From the NCBI GenBank assembly GCA_903873915.1, contig CAIQQH010000056.1, positions 1 to 64,000 on the forward strand: a stretch of 64,000 nt of DNA. The letters run 5' to 3'. The DNA comes from an uncultured Flavobacteriia bacterium (GTDB lineage: Bacteria; Bacteroidota; Bacteroidia; Flavobacteriales_D; Crocinitomicaceae). Below, in pieces: positions 8,585 through 16,732 of this stretch (its first letter is position 1; every line of letters starts with the position of its first letter). The notes beneath the pieces were generated by a model. It did no database searches. It had not been told where the DNA came from and worked only from the letters and a program-made list of their open reading frames with translations. Both the position numbers and the translations under genes were made by a program.

Positions 8585-9496
8585 TTAAAGTGACTTTTTA
8601 ATTTTTTGGTAGCGTTGTTCAAAGGAATTGTTACCGTCACAGTTGCATGCCTCTTTTTCAGCGTTAAAGTTCTCAATTCGCTCCTTTGGGTCTGGATGCG
8701 TACTTAATAATTCAAGAGATTGATCTCCTTTTGTTTGGAGTATTTTCTCAAAAAAGCCCGCGCCACCTGCCGCGTTGTATTCCGTCGAACACAAGTATTT
8801 CACTGAACATTTGTCGGCTTCTCGCTCATATTTTCGTGAATAGCGCAAATTCAGTAGACCCGAAGTTATTTGTCGCGCTATTGCTCCGTTTCCATTGCCA
8901 AACAAATAGGACAAAACAATGTCAATACCAATACTCTTTGTGAGCTGCCGCGTGCCGTGACGACGATCGGCATGACCAATTTCGTGGGCCATAACTCCAG
9001 CGAGTTCGGCTTCATTGTCTAAAAAATTTAAAATTCCGGTATATACAAAAATGTATCCTCCAGGTGCGCAGAATGCATTAATGGTCTCGTCATCGTCAAT
9101 GATTGTCAGTTTCCATTCAAAATCATCCTTGTGTTTAAGTTTGCCGCTGTTGAGAATGCGTTGTTTGATTTCTTCAACGTATCCGTAAAGCTTTGCATTT
9201 GAAGGCCGATCAAGCACCTTATACTCGCCACTTGACATAATTTCATCGTAGAGTTCCTTTCCCATTTTTTTGTCATCATCTATCGAGAAACCATTGATTT
9301 CGAACGCATCAAAGTTTTTCTTAAAGCCATCGATGAGCTTACTGCCTTCGTCCAATGCTTGGTCGAATTGATCGCCAAATGATTTTTCATCACTGATCTG
9401 CGTGTTTTCTGTAGTGGAGTCACAGGATAAGAGCAAGCTTAGAGATGCAGCAAGGGGTAGGGTGAGAGCAGAGATTTTTAGCCGTTTTATGGTCAT
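8585..9496 (-). CDS. M48-family zinc metalloprotease, lipoprotein
   Basis: A peptidase of family M48 with the zinc motif HEIGH at residues 171-175 and the downstream glutamate in YEREADKCSVKYLC. The mature enzyme is anchored by a lipobox Cys (LSLLLSCD) near residue 25, so it acts in the periplasm, as does BepA/YggG-type quality control of outer-membrane proteins. An ATG at 9496 was chosen, since it is the first to give a proper lipoprotein signal; a longer frame to 9595 would bury it. A predicted length near 303 residues fits single-domain M48 lipoproteins. The gene diverges from the SLOG-like gene with 80 bases between the starts. Confidence 0.88.
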   Translation of the reverse strand: MTIKRLKISALTLPLAASLSLLLSCDSTTENTQISDEKSFGDQFDQALDEGSKLIDGFKKNFDAFEINGFSIDDDKKMGKELYDEIMSSGEYKVLDRPSNAKLYGYVEEIKQRILNSGKLKHKDDFEWKLTIIDDDETINAFCAPGGYIFVYTGILNFLDNEAELAGVMAHEIGHADRRHGTRQLTKSIGIDIVLSYLFGNGNGAIARQITSGLLNLRYSRKYEREADKCSVKYLCSTEYNAAGGAGFFEKILQTKGDQSLELLSTHPDPKERIENFNAEKEACNCDGNNSFEQRYQKIKKSL

Positions 9497-9576
9497 AATA
9501 TGCAGCAATTGAATGAATTGATTAAAAATAACAATTAATCTTGGATACATTTGAATTGTGAATTCGTAAGTGTGGC

Positions 9577-10173
9577 ATGTTAGATTTAGATACATTTTTA
9601 GAAACGTACGACATCGCTGGAAGTATTGTCTTACTTGCAGGGAGTCGGAATGTTGCTTCTGTGGACCAGCAAAAATTGAAGGATTTAGGCAAATTGTTGG
9701 CTAAACGGAGTACGCAGATTGTTTTTCGCAGCGGGAATGCAGATGGAGCGGATAGTTTTTTTATCCATGGAGTTGGGGAAATTGATCCATCTCGCATTGA
9801 AATTATTGTCCCAGATCCAAAACACCGACCAAAAAACCGCGTCGCTTATGCTAGTTTTTCCTTGGATCAAGTTGATTTATTGAATGAGCCTACCTTAGTT
9901 GAACAAGCCAAGAGAAATACGGGTGCTCAATATGGAATTGATCAATATTTAGGTGGTCAGACAAGTGGCGGAAAAATTGTATCTGCTAAATATATACTTC
10001 GAAGTACATTGATGGTGACGGGTTCTCAACAGTTGAAACCTGCAGATTTTGCGATATTTTATATCGATTATTCATCAGATAAACCAGGCGGAACAGGTCA
10101 TACGATTAAGGTGTGTGAACAAATGAATGTCGAACATATTGATCAAGGCACATGGTTTTCGTGGCTGGATTAA
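9577..10173 (+). CDS. DUF2493/SLOG-like nucleotide-binding protein
   Basis: A 198-residue protein with the marks of the SLOG superfamily (YspA/DUF2493 type), a Rossmann-like fold that binds nucleotides or nucleotide sugars: a first strand then a GSR turn (VLLAGSRN, about 17-24), a central SGNADGAD motif (about 52-59) and a C-terminal GGTGHTIKVCEQ helix start (about 170-181). SLOG proteins are recurrent sensors or effectors in bacterial conflict systems (established for the superfamily). It precedes the helicase gene by 116 bases on the same strand and may belong to the retron-like unit. The ATG at 9577 has no obvious Shine-Dalgarno sequence. Confidence 0.7.
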   Translation: MLDLDTFLETYDIAGSIVLLAGSRNVASVDQQKLKDLGKLLAKRSTQIVFRSGNADGADSFFIHGVGEIDPSRIEIIVPDPKHRPKNRVAYASFSLDQVDLLNEPTLVEQAKRNTGAQYGIDQYLGGQTSGGKIVSAKYILRSTLMVTGSQQLKPADFAIFYIDYSSDKPGGTGHTIKVCEQMNVEHIDQGTWFSWLD

Positions 10174-10277
10174 TTTTCTCGCGTTAAATTTTCCTTAGTT
10201 GTCCGTTTGTGTCATGAACGCAAGAAATATGTTCGAAAATGAGAATGTTCGTCATTTTTCTTTGCGCAAAACCGATT

Positions 10278-10285
10278 TAAATTTG
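10278..10285 (+). promoter_or_regulatory. putative -7 box (TAAATTTG) at the helicase start
   Basis: TAAATTTG matches the Bacteroidetes -7 consensus TAnnTTTG and ends four bases before the ATG of the helicase gene. If used, transcription would begin at about the start codon, giving a leaderless or nearly leaderless mRNA. A chance match cannot be excluded; a clear -33 TTG at usual distance is not seen. Confidence 0.35.
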
Positions 10286-10289
10286 ACAC

Positions 10290-11324
10290 ATGCACACATC
10301 CATTCAACATCGATTGCGAAAGATTATTGACGATCAAAATAAAGATGATCAGCACATATTGGCTGATTTAACAGCCATTGTTCGAGAAATTGAGTTGCGT
10401 GAGAGATCTTTCTTCCCAGCAAAAAAAGCCATTGATGTTTTTTCTGCGCATGTCAATGACTATGGTGTGGCGGGCGAAACCATTCAAACGGGAATTGAGG
10501 ATTTTGACGAGCGCATTCCCTTGTTTCGGGGTGAATATATAGTGATTGGCGGACGACCAGCAATGGGAAAAACCCACCTTTTAATGAACCTTGCCTTAAA
10601 TATGTCCACGAAAGTACCGGTCTTGTATTGCAGTTTTGATTTATCGGAAGGATTGCTGATGAAGCGAATGGTGGCGGCCTTGTCGGGCATTTCTCTGAAT
10701 CAATTGGTGATGGGCTCATTGAATCGTTTGGAGCTGAAATTGATTGAATCCGTCAATGCAGAGTTTCAAGAACGTAGGTTGTGGATCAGTGACCAACGCA
10801 CCAACTCCTTGCAAATTTTACGTGAACGTTGTAAAAAACATATAGAAGAGGATGGGGTTCAAGTCATTTTCATCGATTACATTCAGTTGATCAGTTCTGA
10901 CCGATATCGCCACAACCGTGAAATGGAAATGAGCTATGTAAGTCGAGAATTGAAAGCCATTGCTCGAGAATTTAATGTGTTGATTATCGCGTCAAGTCAG
11001 TTGAGTAGAATGGTCGAAACTCGCGGAGGAGATAAGCGTCCTATTCTCTCAGACTTGCGTGAAAGTGGTGCCATTGAGCAAGATGCGGACAAAGTATTTT
11101 TCCTCTATAGACCAGAATATTATGGATTTATGCAAGATGAAGATGGAAACACAACGGATGGAATTACGGAGTTGATTTTGGCCAAAAATAGAAGTGGATC
11201 ATTGGAACGCATACAATATGCCCGAGATAGCAATTATACGCGGATCATTTCCATCAACGATCATCTGGAGCGATTTTCAATACATCCAGATAGATTGGAG
11301 GAATTAGGAGAAACACCATTTTAA
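10290..11324 (+). CDS. DnaB-type (SF4) helicase without the DnaB N-terminal domain
   Basis: A 344-residue RecA-fold ATPase closely following the C-terminal domain of replicative DnaB: Walker A GGRPAMGKT at residues 87-95, Walker B Asp196 in VIFIDYIQLI, the H3-like SSQLSRMVETRGGDKRPILSDLRESGAIEQDADKV-type segment (split here as SQLSRMVETRGG and SDLRESGAIEQDAD), and the LAKNRSG loop. Only about 60 helical residues precede it, so the primase-binding N-terminal domain (about 100 residues or more in DnaB) is missing; housekeeping Bacteroidota DnaB is near 500 residues. This is therefore a specialised paralogue. Its stop lies seven bases before the retron-like RNA, and the reverse transcriptase follows, so it is the best candidate for the effector or partner. 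Confidence 0.85.
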   Translation: MHTSIQHRLRKIIDDQNKDDQHILADLTAIVREIELRERSFFPAKKAIDVFSAHVNDYGVAGETIQTGIEDFDERIPLFRGEYIVIGGRPAMGKTHLLMNLALNMSTKVPVLYCSFDLSEGLLMKRMVAALSGISLNQLVMGSLNRLELKLIESVNAEFQERRLWISDQRTNSLQILRERCKKHIEEDGVQVIFIDYIQLISSDRYRHNREMEMSYVSRELKAIAREFNVLIIASSQLSRMVETRGGDKRPILSDLRESGAIEQDADKVFFLYRPEYYGFMQDEDGNTTDGITELILAKNRSGSLERIQYARDSNYTRIISINDHLERFSIHPDRLEELGETPF

Positions 11325-11331
11325 TGCATAC

Positions 11332-11493
11332 GAGAGCCGTTGCCCAACTTATGTGTCGGAATGACCGATAAGTGGTTGTGCACCTGCAACCCAATGAAAA
11401 ATGGAGGCCATGAACTTTGATGTTTCGTCGAAGTTCCGCTGCGCTCCATTTTCGCCGAAACATCTAAATTGAAGATAAGAAGCAACGGCTCTC
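11332..11493 (+). ncRNA. retron-type msr-msd RNA (candidate)
   Basis: The 188-base spacer before the reverse transcriptase is bounded by a perfect 12-bp inverted repeat, a1 GAGAGCCGTTGC (11332-11343) and a2 GCAACGGCTCTC (11482-11493), as in retron noncoding RNAs. Inside are two msr-like hairpins (ACTTA..TAAGT with inner TCGG/CCGA, 11347-11373; GGTTG/CAACC, 11374-11391) and a long msd-like hairpin: AAAATGGAG (11398-11406) with CTCCATTTT (11444-11452), holding GAACTTTGA/TCGAAGTTC (11412-11436, one G-T pair). Six T follow a2. The branching G cannot be fixed by eye. It begins seven bases after the helicase stop and ends 19 bases before the reverse transcriptase ATG. Confidence 0.85.
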
Positions 11494-11512
11494 TTTTTTA
11501 AATTAAACGCAC

Positions 11513-12592
11513 ATGACATTGTACGATTTTGTGGAACAGCAGCGTCCGGAATTAAAGCAAACACTGCGCTTGCACACCTTGAAAATTAAAATTTTCCCAG
11601 GGGTGACAAAACACATGATTTCCGCTGGTCTCCTGCTTTCTATGGAAAATGCTCAAGACGTATGCGCCTATTTTCAGCTGCCACGCGCAGTGCTCGAGCA
11701 ATTGATCAACTCCCCCAAATACAAAAGCTTTTCTATTGCCAAAAAGCGAGGAGGTGTCAGATCGATAGAAGCGCCCGAACCTCGATTGATGAATGTTCAA
11801 CGCGCATTGAATCATGGACTTCAGTCCTTGTATATGTGCAATCCCGATCCGGCGGTTTTTGGTTTTGTCATCAACGAGGACAACAGAACCCCAGCATCGC
11901 CAATTGTACAAAACGCCATGCCACACGTGGGTAAACTGCATGTGCTCAACATCGATTTAAAAGATTTTTTTCCTTCCATTCGTGCATTCCGTGTTAAGGA
12001 ACTTTTCCTTTCTGATCGCTTCAGATTTAATGAGCAAACAGCGACAGTTTTAACCTTATTAACAACACATCAAGGGCATTTACCCCAAGGTGCGCCCACG
12101 TCGCCCATCATTACCAACTTTATTTGTGCGCAAATGGACGAGGAAATGAGAAAGATTTCATTAGAAAGGGCTTGGACCTACACCCGCTATGCGGACGATC
12201 TTACCTTCTCTGCTGATGTATCATTTCATGATGAGGCAATCGCTCAAATTCGTTCTATTGTTGAGCACAATCGATTTGTCATTAACGAAAAAAAGATCCG
12301 TCAAAAAGGTGAAGGAAAAAGGAAAGAGGTGACGGGAATTGTTGTGAATACGAAGGTAAATGTCAAACGAAATCAAATCCGTCAAGTAAGAGCTATGCTA
12401 TTTGATCTCGAACGAAATGGCAGAACAGCTGCGGCAGCGAATCATTTCAAAAATTCACCTGTTGTGCGTGAAAATGACCAAGATGTTTTTTTAAATCGTT
12501 TACGCGGATACATCTCTTTTATCGGACAGGTGCGGGGCAAGGATGATCCAATTTTTCTCCGGTTTCAGGGAAAATTGCACGAATTAATTTAG
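11513..12592 (+). CDS. ret: retron-type reverse transcriptase
   Basis: A 359-residue reverse transcriptase. Catalytic motifs are present: the first Asp in NIDLKDFFPSI (D148/D151), QGAPTSPIITN in the middle, and YADD at 226-229. Two retron hallmarks are also visible: NAxxH (NAMPH, 134-138) ahead of the palm and VTG (273-275, EVTGIVVN) after YADD. Retron enzymes copy the msd part of their own RNA into ssDNA primed from a branching G. Length and a single catalytic domain fit retrons rather than group II introns, with no maturase or endonuclease. The directly upstream structured RNA supports the call. No accessory gene follows; a repeat tract and a convergent malic enzyme gene do. Confidence 0.92.
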   Translation: MTLYDFVEQQRPELKQTLRLHTLKIKIFPGVTKHMISAGLLLSMENAQDVCAYFQLPRAVLEQLINSPKYKSFSIAKKRGGVRSIEAPEPRLMNVQRALNHGLQSLYMCNPDPAVFGFVINEDNRTPASPIVQNAMPHVGKLHVLNIDLKDFFPSIRAFRVKELFLSDRFRFNEQTATVLTLLTTHQGHLPQGAPTSPIITNFICAQMDEEMRKISLERAWTYTRYADDLTFSADVSFHDEAIAQIRSIVEHNRFVINEKKIRQKGEGKRKEVTGIVVNTKVNVKRNQIRQVRAMLFDLERNGRTAAAANHFKNSPVVRENDQDVFLNRLRGYISFIGQVRGKDDPIFLRFQGKLHELI

Positions 12593-12593
12593 C

Positions 12594-12613
12594 GTGGCTT
12601 CGAGCTCAGCCAC
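12594..12613. repeat. short copy of dispersed hairpin element (GTGGCT...AGCCAC)
   Basis: GTGGCT and AGCCAC form the ends of a 20-base hairpin directly after the reverse transcriptase stop. It is a collapsed form of a 33-base element seen intact at 58107-58139 and in related forms near 39450, 57612 and 57750. Confidence 0.6.
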
Positions 12614-12629
12614 TGAAGCATGATTGAGT

Positions 12630-12797
12630 CCCTTGTCTCTTGTCTTGATGTCTTGAAATCTTAATGTCTTAACATCTTGAAGTCCCTTGTCCTTTGTCTC
12701 TTGTCTTAACATCTTAACATCTTGAAGTCCCTTGTCCCTTGTCCCTTGTCCCTTGTCTCTTGTCTCTTGTCTTGATGTCTTGAAATCTTAACATCTC
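12630..12797. repeat. tandem octamer and heptamer repeats
   Basis: The spacer between the convergent reverse transcriptase and malic enzyme genes is built from degenerate 8-base units (CTTGATGT, CTTGAAAT, CTTAACAT, CTTGAAGT) and 7-base units (TTGTCCC, TTGTCTC). The same units recur at 22624-22660 before ppk1. No gene is seen here. Confidence 0.85.
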
Positions 12798-12800
12798 CAA

Positions 12801-14405
12801 TCAATAATAAGGATCATACAAAAGTGCTTCAATCATTCCTCTGATAGAACCAGTACGAGGTGCTTTAGCCAAGTTCATTTCATAGGCTTTTTCGGCAACT
12901 GATTCCGCGATTTGAAGCGAAACATCACGAATGTCGCGAATAGGTGGATAAAGTGAGCCATGATGTAAATCTTCTTCTGTGACTAAATCAGCCAAGGTTT
13001 GAGCGGCGATAAGGAAGAACTCATCTGGGATAAAGGTTGCTGCACACGCCGTAACACCGAGACCTAATCCAGGGAAAATGTAAGCATTGTTTCCTTGTCC
13101 GGGATCATAAGATTTTCCATTCAGTTGTACATTGTCAAAGGGGCTTCCACTAACGAATACGGCATTTCCTTGACTCCAGGTGTAGGCCTGTTCAGCGGTG
13201 CACTCAGCATTGGCAGTTGGATTTGAAAGTGCAAAGATTACAGGGCGCTCATTGAGTTCACACATCGTTTCAATTACCTCTTGGGTAAAAGTTCCTGCAG
13301 CACCAGTTGCACCGATGAGAATATCTGGTTTTATGGATTTAATTGCTTCTACAAAGTTCAATTGTTGATGTTCATGTGCGTAGGGTAAATTGTGTTCGAG
13401 AAGGTCTGTTCGATCCCCAACCACTAAGCCATTCACATCCACAAACCATAGGTGTTGACGGGCATCTTTAGGATTCAAACCCTCCTTTTCGAGGGCATAA
13501 GCAATTAAATCTGCAATTCCCGTGGCGGCTGATCCTGCGCCAAGGAACATAATTGTTAGTGTTGAAAATGATTTTTTTGTTATCCGGGTTGATGCGTAAA
13601 TACCTGCCAAAGCAACGGAGGCTGTACCTTGGATATCATCATTAAAACAAAGCACCTTGTTTTTATATGTTTTTAGTAATCCATAAGCATTCGGTGTTAA
13701 GAAATCCTCAAACTGAATCATGGCCTTTGGGTACAGCTGTTGTACGCTCATAATGAACTCATCGACCAATTCATAATAGACGGAGCCTTCAATCCTCCTA
13801 TGTGGATATCCGAGATAAAATGGATCATCCAAGAGTTGTTGGTTGTTTGTTCCAACATCAATCATTACGGGCAAACATTGCGCGGGATTAATGCCTGCAC
13901 AAGCGGAATACAACATCAATTTTCCTATAGGAATACCCATGCCATTTGCTCCAAGATCCCCAAGTCCTAATATGCGTTGTCCATCAGTAACAACTACCAC
14001 TCGAATGTCTTCTTCGGGCCAGTTTTTCAACATCTCCGGTATCATTCCGCGGTCATCGGGGGTAATGTAAAACCCTTTTGTTTCAGAAAATAAATGTGAA
14101 TATTCGCGGCACGCCTCACCAACGGTTGGTGTGTATACAACAGGCAAAAGTTCTTCAATGTTTTCGATCAATACACGATAAAATAAGCGTTCATTCCTGC
14201 TTTGTAAAGCAGATAAATAAGAGTACTTATCGATGTTCGTCGGCTTCTTTCTTAGATTTCGGAGAACTCTTTTTACCTGCACCATTTGCGAAGAAACAGC
14301 ATAGGGAAGAAGGCCACGAATGGCTTTTTCATCGCGTTCATCGTGGGTAAAGGCAGTCGATTTGTTGAACTTGTTGTGCTTGAGCCAATGTAAGTTGTTG
14401 TCCAT
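12801..14405 (-). CDS. maeA: NAD-dependent malic enzyme
   Basis: Malate dehydrogenase (oxaloacetate-decarboxylating), which turns malate into pyruvate and CO2 with reduction of NAD(P). At 534 residues it has the SfcA/MaeA length. Family motifs are clear: LLPVVYTPTVGEACREYSHL near residue 85, VVTDGQRILGLGDLG near 140, FNDDIQGTASVALAG near 258 and a Rossmann turn FLGAGSAATGIA near 290; the catalytic Tyr lies in VYTPTVG. NAD rather than NADP preference is assumed from the SfcA-like type. It is a single-gene unit with a conserved ATG at 14405. Confidence 0.95.
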   Translation of the reverse strand: MDNNLHWLKHNKFNKSTAFTHDERDEKAIRGLLPYAVSSQMVQVKRVLRNLRKKPTNIDKYSYLSALQSRNERLFYRVLIENIEELLPVVYTPTVGEACREYSHLFSETKGFYITPDDRGMIPEMLKNWPEEDIRVVVVTDGQRILGLGDLGANGMGIPIGKLMLYSACAGINPAQCLPVMIDVGTNNQQLLDDPFYLGYPHRRIEGSVYYELVDEFIMSVQQLYPKAMIQFEDFLTPNAYGLLKTYKNKVLCFNDDIQGTASVALAGIYASTRITKKSFSTLTIMFLGAGSAATGIADLIAYALEKEGLNPKDARQHLWFVDVNGLVVGDRTDLLEHNLPYAHEHQQLNFVEAIKSIKPDILIGATGAAGTFTQEVIETMCELNERPVIFALSNPTANAECTAEQAYTWSQGNAVFVSGSPFDNVQLNGKSYDPGQGNNAYIFPGLGLGVTACAATFIPDEFFLIAAQTLADLVTEEDLHHGSLYPPIRDIRDVSLQIAESVAEKAYEMNLAKAPRTGSIRGMIEALLYDPYY

Positions 14406-14674
14406 GGAGAGAATTTAGGTAAAACTAAGGATAAACAGCTTAAAATGAAGAATGAAGAATGAAAAATCAGGAATTAAAAAAGGAGAAATGACTGTTTTAA
14501 TGAGTTTCCATTTTGTCCACATAAAACACTAATTCTGCGCGTGAAATTCAATTTAAAACAACTTTTAATAGGTATTTACACTCATTTTAGTAAAATAATC
14601 TTGACAACTAAGGTCACAAACTTGTTCATTAGCAGCATTTTGACCTTTCTTTGCTGCACAAAAAAGTCTCTTCA

Positions 14675-15520
14675 ATGCTCAACCAACATAAAATCTTGCG
14701 CGTTTTGCAACTGATTTCATTATTAAAACAAGAGCCTGCGAAATCAATTCATCAACTCGGTGTTATAATCGATACGACAGATCGAACAGTATACCGTTAT
14801 TTTGATTTGTTGAAGGAATTGGGATTTGAATTGCAGCGCGATCAATTTAATAAGTACTCAATTCCAGCGAGCGATGGAGAAGGAGGTGTAATATTTACCA
14901 AAGAAGAATCGAGCTTGATTCGAAAAATGCTACTGAATTTTGCAAAGAACCACCCCTTGAAAGATGCTGTTTTAAAGAAAATTTACCTTTCGTCGGAAAC
15001 AACAATTGTTTCGAGTCACCTGCTCAGAGCGCATCTTGGCCGAATCGTTGAGCTATTGTGTGATGCCATTGAAACACGTCGACAAGTGGTGCTTAAGAAT
15101 TATCATTCATTGAATAGTCAGAAAATTTCAGATCGCTTTTTAGAACCCTTTGCGTTTACTGACAATTACCGCGCATTGATGGCATACGAACCAGCGTCTG
15201 GCGAAAACAAGTACTTCAACATTGAGCGAATCACGAATGTTGAGCTTTTGGAAGTGTCGTGGATGCACGAAGAAAAACATACATTGACAAAACCTGATGC
15301 TTTTGGTTTTGGCCCTACAGATACAGTTTATTCCTTGCATTTTGAAATGTCACTCAAGGCCTATTTGCTTTTAAAAGAGGAGTATCCATTGTGTGGACCA
15401 CATTTGACTAAATCTATACATTCGGATCGCTACGAATTGAAAATGGAGGTGAATAGTCGAATTCCAATCGACAGATTTGTGCTTGGTTTGAAGGATGAAA
15501 TTACCGAAATCAATGAGTAA
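14675..15520 (+). CDS. HTH-WYL transcriptional regulator
   Basis: A 281-residue regulator with an N-terminal winged helix-turn-helix (ILRVLQLISLLKQEPAKSIHQLG through TVYRYFDLLKELGF, residues about 6-55) and a WYL-type ligand-binding domain at about 150-215 (LEPFAFTDNYRALMAYEPASG, IERITNVELLEVSW). WYL proteins bind nucleic acid or nucleotide ligands and often control defence or stress genes (known for the family). ATG 14675 was preferred over an upstream TTG at 14651, since it places the helix-turn-helix right at the start. It opens an island that has a second WYL gene at 16.8 kb. Confidence 0.85.
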   Translation: MLNQHKILRVLQLISLLKQEPAKSIHQLGVIIDTTDRTVYRYFDLLKELGFELQRDQFNKYSIPASDGEGGVIFTKEESSLIRKMLLNFAKNHPLKDAVLKKIYLSSETTIVSSHLLRAHLGRIVELLCDAIETRRQVVLKNYHSLNSQKISDRFLEPFAFTDNYRALMAYEPASGENKYFNIERITNVELLEVSWMHEEKHTLTKPDAFGFGPTDTVYSLHFEMSLKAYLLLKEEYPLCGPHLTKSIHSDRYELKMEVNSRIPIDRFVLGLKDEITEINE

Positions 15521-15558
15521 ACGATTGGGCAGAACGTTTTGAATCAAAAAAAAACTTA

Positions 15559-15597
15559 AAAGTTCTGTGGCATTTTAATGGTTTACCACAGAACTTT
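15559..15597. terminator. bidirectional terminator hairpin
   Basis: AAAGTTCTGTGG (15559-15570) pairs perfectly with CCACAGAACTTT (15586-15597) around a 15-base loop, with A-rich sequence to the left and T-rich to the right. It separates the convergent WYL and UVR-motif genes. Confidence 0.85.
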
Positions 15598-15608
15598 CTT
15601 AGATTTTT

Positions 15609-16049
15609 TCAGTGACGTTCTAGGTAGTATTGAATTACACTGCGAAGTTTCAATTGCTCATTGAGTGCTATAATCAGCGGCTCCGCCAATTCTTTGTCCT
15701 GTGCGGTTAGGTGTACTTGACGCTCTTTTTTTAACTCCGAAATACGCAGTTCTGTCTGATTTAAACTTTCCCTAGCAAAACTTTGATCAACTGATTGAAA
15801 CTCGATCATTAGATTCCGTATTGCTTGTTTGATTCTGAAGTTAACTTCATTCAATGCAAGTGAATTGTCGTAATGCAGCAGTTTTGCTTGCAGGATGGCT
15901 AAGTCGTCTATGATCTTCCTTTCTTTATCCCTGATATCTGCGGCCTTCTCATACTGTTGACATTTTATGACTTCTACTTTTTCAAGCACAATTTCGGCCT
16001 TCTTTAATTTCAAGCGAAGAATGTCATAATGGATTTGATCTAGGTTCAT
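15609..16049 (-). CDS. coiled-coil protein with UVR-like motif
   Basis: A 146-residue, almost wholly helical protein. Residues 30-46 (CQQYEKAADIRDKERKI) match the UVR motif of UvrB, UvrC and McsA (Y-E-x-A-x-x-x-R-D), a helical hairpin used for protein contact. The remainder is a charged coiled coil. It is the second gene of a minus-strand pair, starting 11 bases after the stop of the beta-rich gene at 16061. A role as an adaptor is possible; no enzyme motif is seen. Confidence 0.7.
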   Translation of the reverse strand: MNLDQIHYDILRLKLKKAEIVLEKVEVIKCQQYEKAADIRDKERKIIDDLAILQAKLLHYDNSLALNEVNFRIKQAIRNLMIEFQSVDQSFARESLNQTELRISELKKERQVHLTAQDKELAEPLIIALNEQLKLRSVIQYYLERH

Positions 16050-16060
16050 GGTTGCTGAGT

Positions 16061-16540
16061 TTAATTTTCGCTAATAAAACGGATTTCTATCGGAAGGTTT
16101 TCTCGGACACTTACAGAAAAGAAGTTGAAGTCATCACGAATGTTTCCATCGCGCTCAATGACATCGATCATTGTCGTTCCTTTGGGAAGAGCAGGAAAGT
16201 AGAGGGTGTAACTGTGTGCCTGTCCTTGACATTGGAAGTGGTACTTTGTTGGTGCAATGGGAATACCTTCTGCTTTGATTAACTGTAGTTTCATGTCTGA
16301 CCCGTGCGGACGAATATAGCACGAAGGGTGCATTTGAATCCATCCTCCTTTGATGTAAAGTCTTGACGAAATGTAAAAGAATTCAATTCGTGTAAGCTCA
16401 TCATTGAGTTCAATTTCGCTGATGGCAACATCCGAATCTGGTCCTTCTTCGATCACTGGCTGTTTGATGATTTGAGGTTTTGTTTTTGGAGTGGTTGTTT
16501 TCACTTCTTCTTTTTCTGGGGTAACAGTTTTTGTGTTCAT
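16061..16540 (-). CDS. beta-rich protein, island paralogue 1
   Basis: A 159-residue protein with a Thr/Lys/Pro/Glu-rich start (residues 1-35) and a compact beta-rich domain. The pattern GGWIQMHPSCYI..., KLQLIKAEGIPIAPTKYHF, YTLYFPALPKGTTMIDVIE, FNFFSVSV matches that of the proteins at 17791 and, more weakly, 20861. In Bacteroidetes this pattern is familiar as a beta-sandwich next to secreted thioredoxin-like proteins (my recollection), but here there is no signal peptide, so the protein looks cytoplasmic. First gene of the minus-strand pair, with a shared promoter element about 115 bases upstream. Confidence 0.7.
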   Translation of the reverse strand: MNTKTVTPEKEEVKTTTPKTKPQIIKQPVIEEGPDSDVAISEIELNDELTRIEFFYISSRLYIKGGWIQMHPSCYIRPHGSDMKLQLIKAEGIPIAPTKYHFQCQGQAHSYTLYFPALPKGTTMIDVIERDGNIRDDFNFFSVSVRENLPIEIRFISEN

Positions 16541-16655
16541 GTATGTGTTGGTTTATGGTTACAACTTAATTTTCTATCCGTATCGTTTCAAGTAACGGTG
16601 TTCTTCCGAAGGCATAACATCCGAGACGAATAATTGTGACAAAGAAACAACATCA

Positions 16656-16665
16656 CTCGGTATTC
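16656..16665 (-). promoter_or_regulatory. shared island promoter element, copy C
   Basis: On the minus strand AATACCGAGT is followed after 11 bases by TTTG, the layout found before the DUF932 gene. It lies in the divergent region between the beta-rich paralogue 1 and the second WYL gene and points to the former. Confidence 0.5.
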
Positions 16666-16732
16666 TATGTAATGAGTAAAATTAAAATCGATTAACTGCC
16701 TATAAATAAGTTGTTAACAATTACGCATCTTA

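Noticed and set aside
10290-11324. Housekeeping replicative helicase dnaB
   Set aside because: The N-terminal domain is missing and the gene is only 344 codons, next to a retron RT.
11513-12592. Group II intron or diversity-generating retroelement RT
   Set aside because: No maturase or endonuclease part, no template/variable repeat pair; NAxxH, VTG and the a1/a2-bounded RNA fit a retron.
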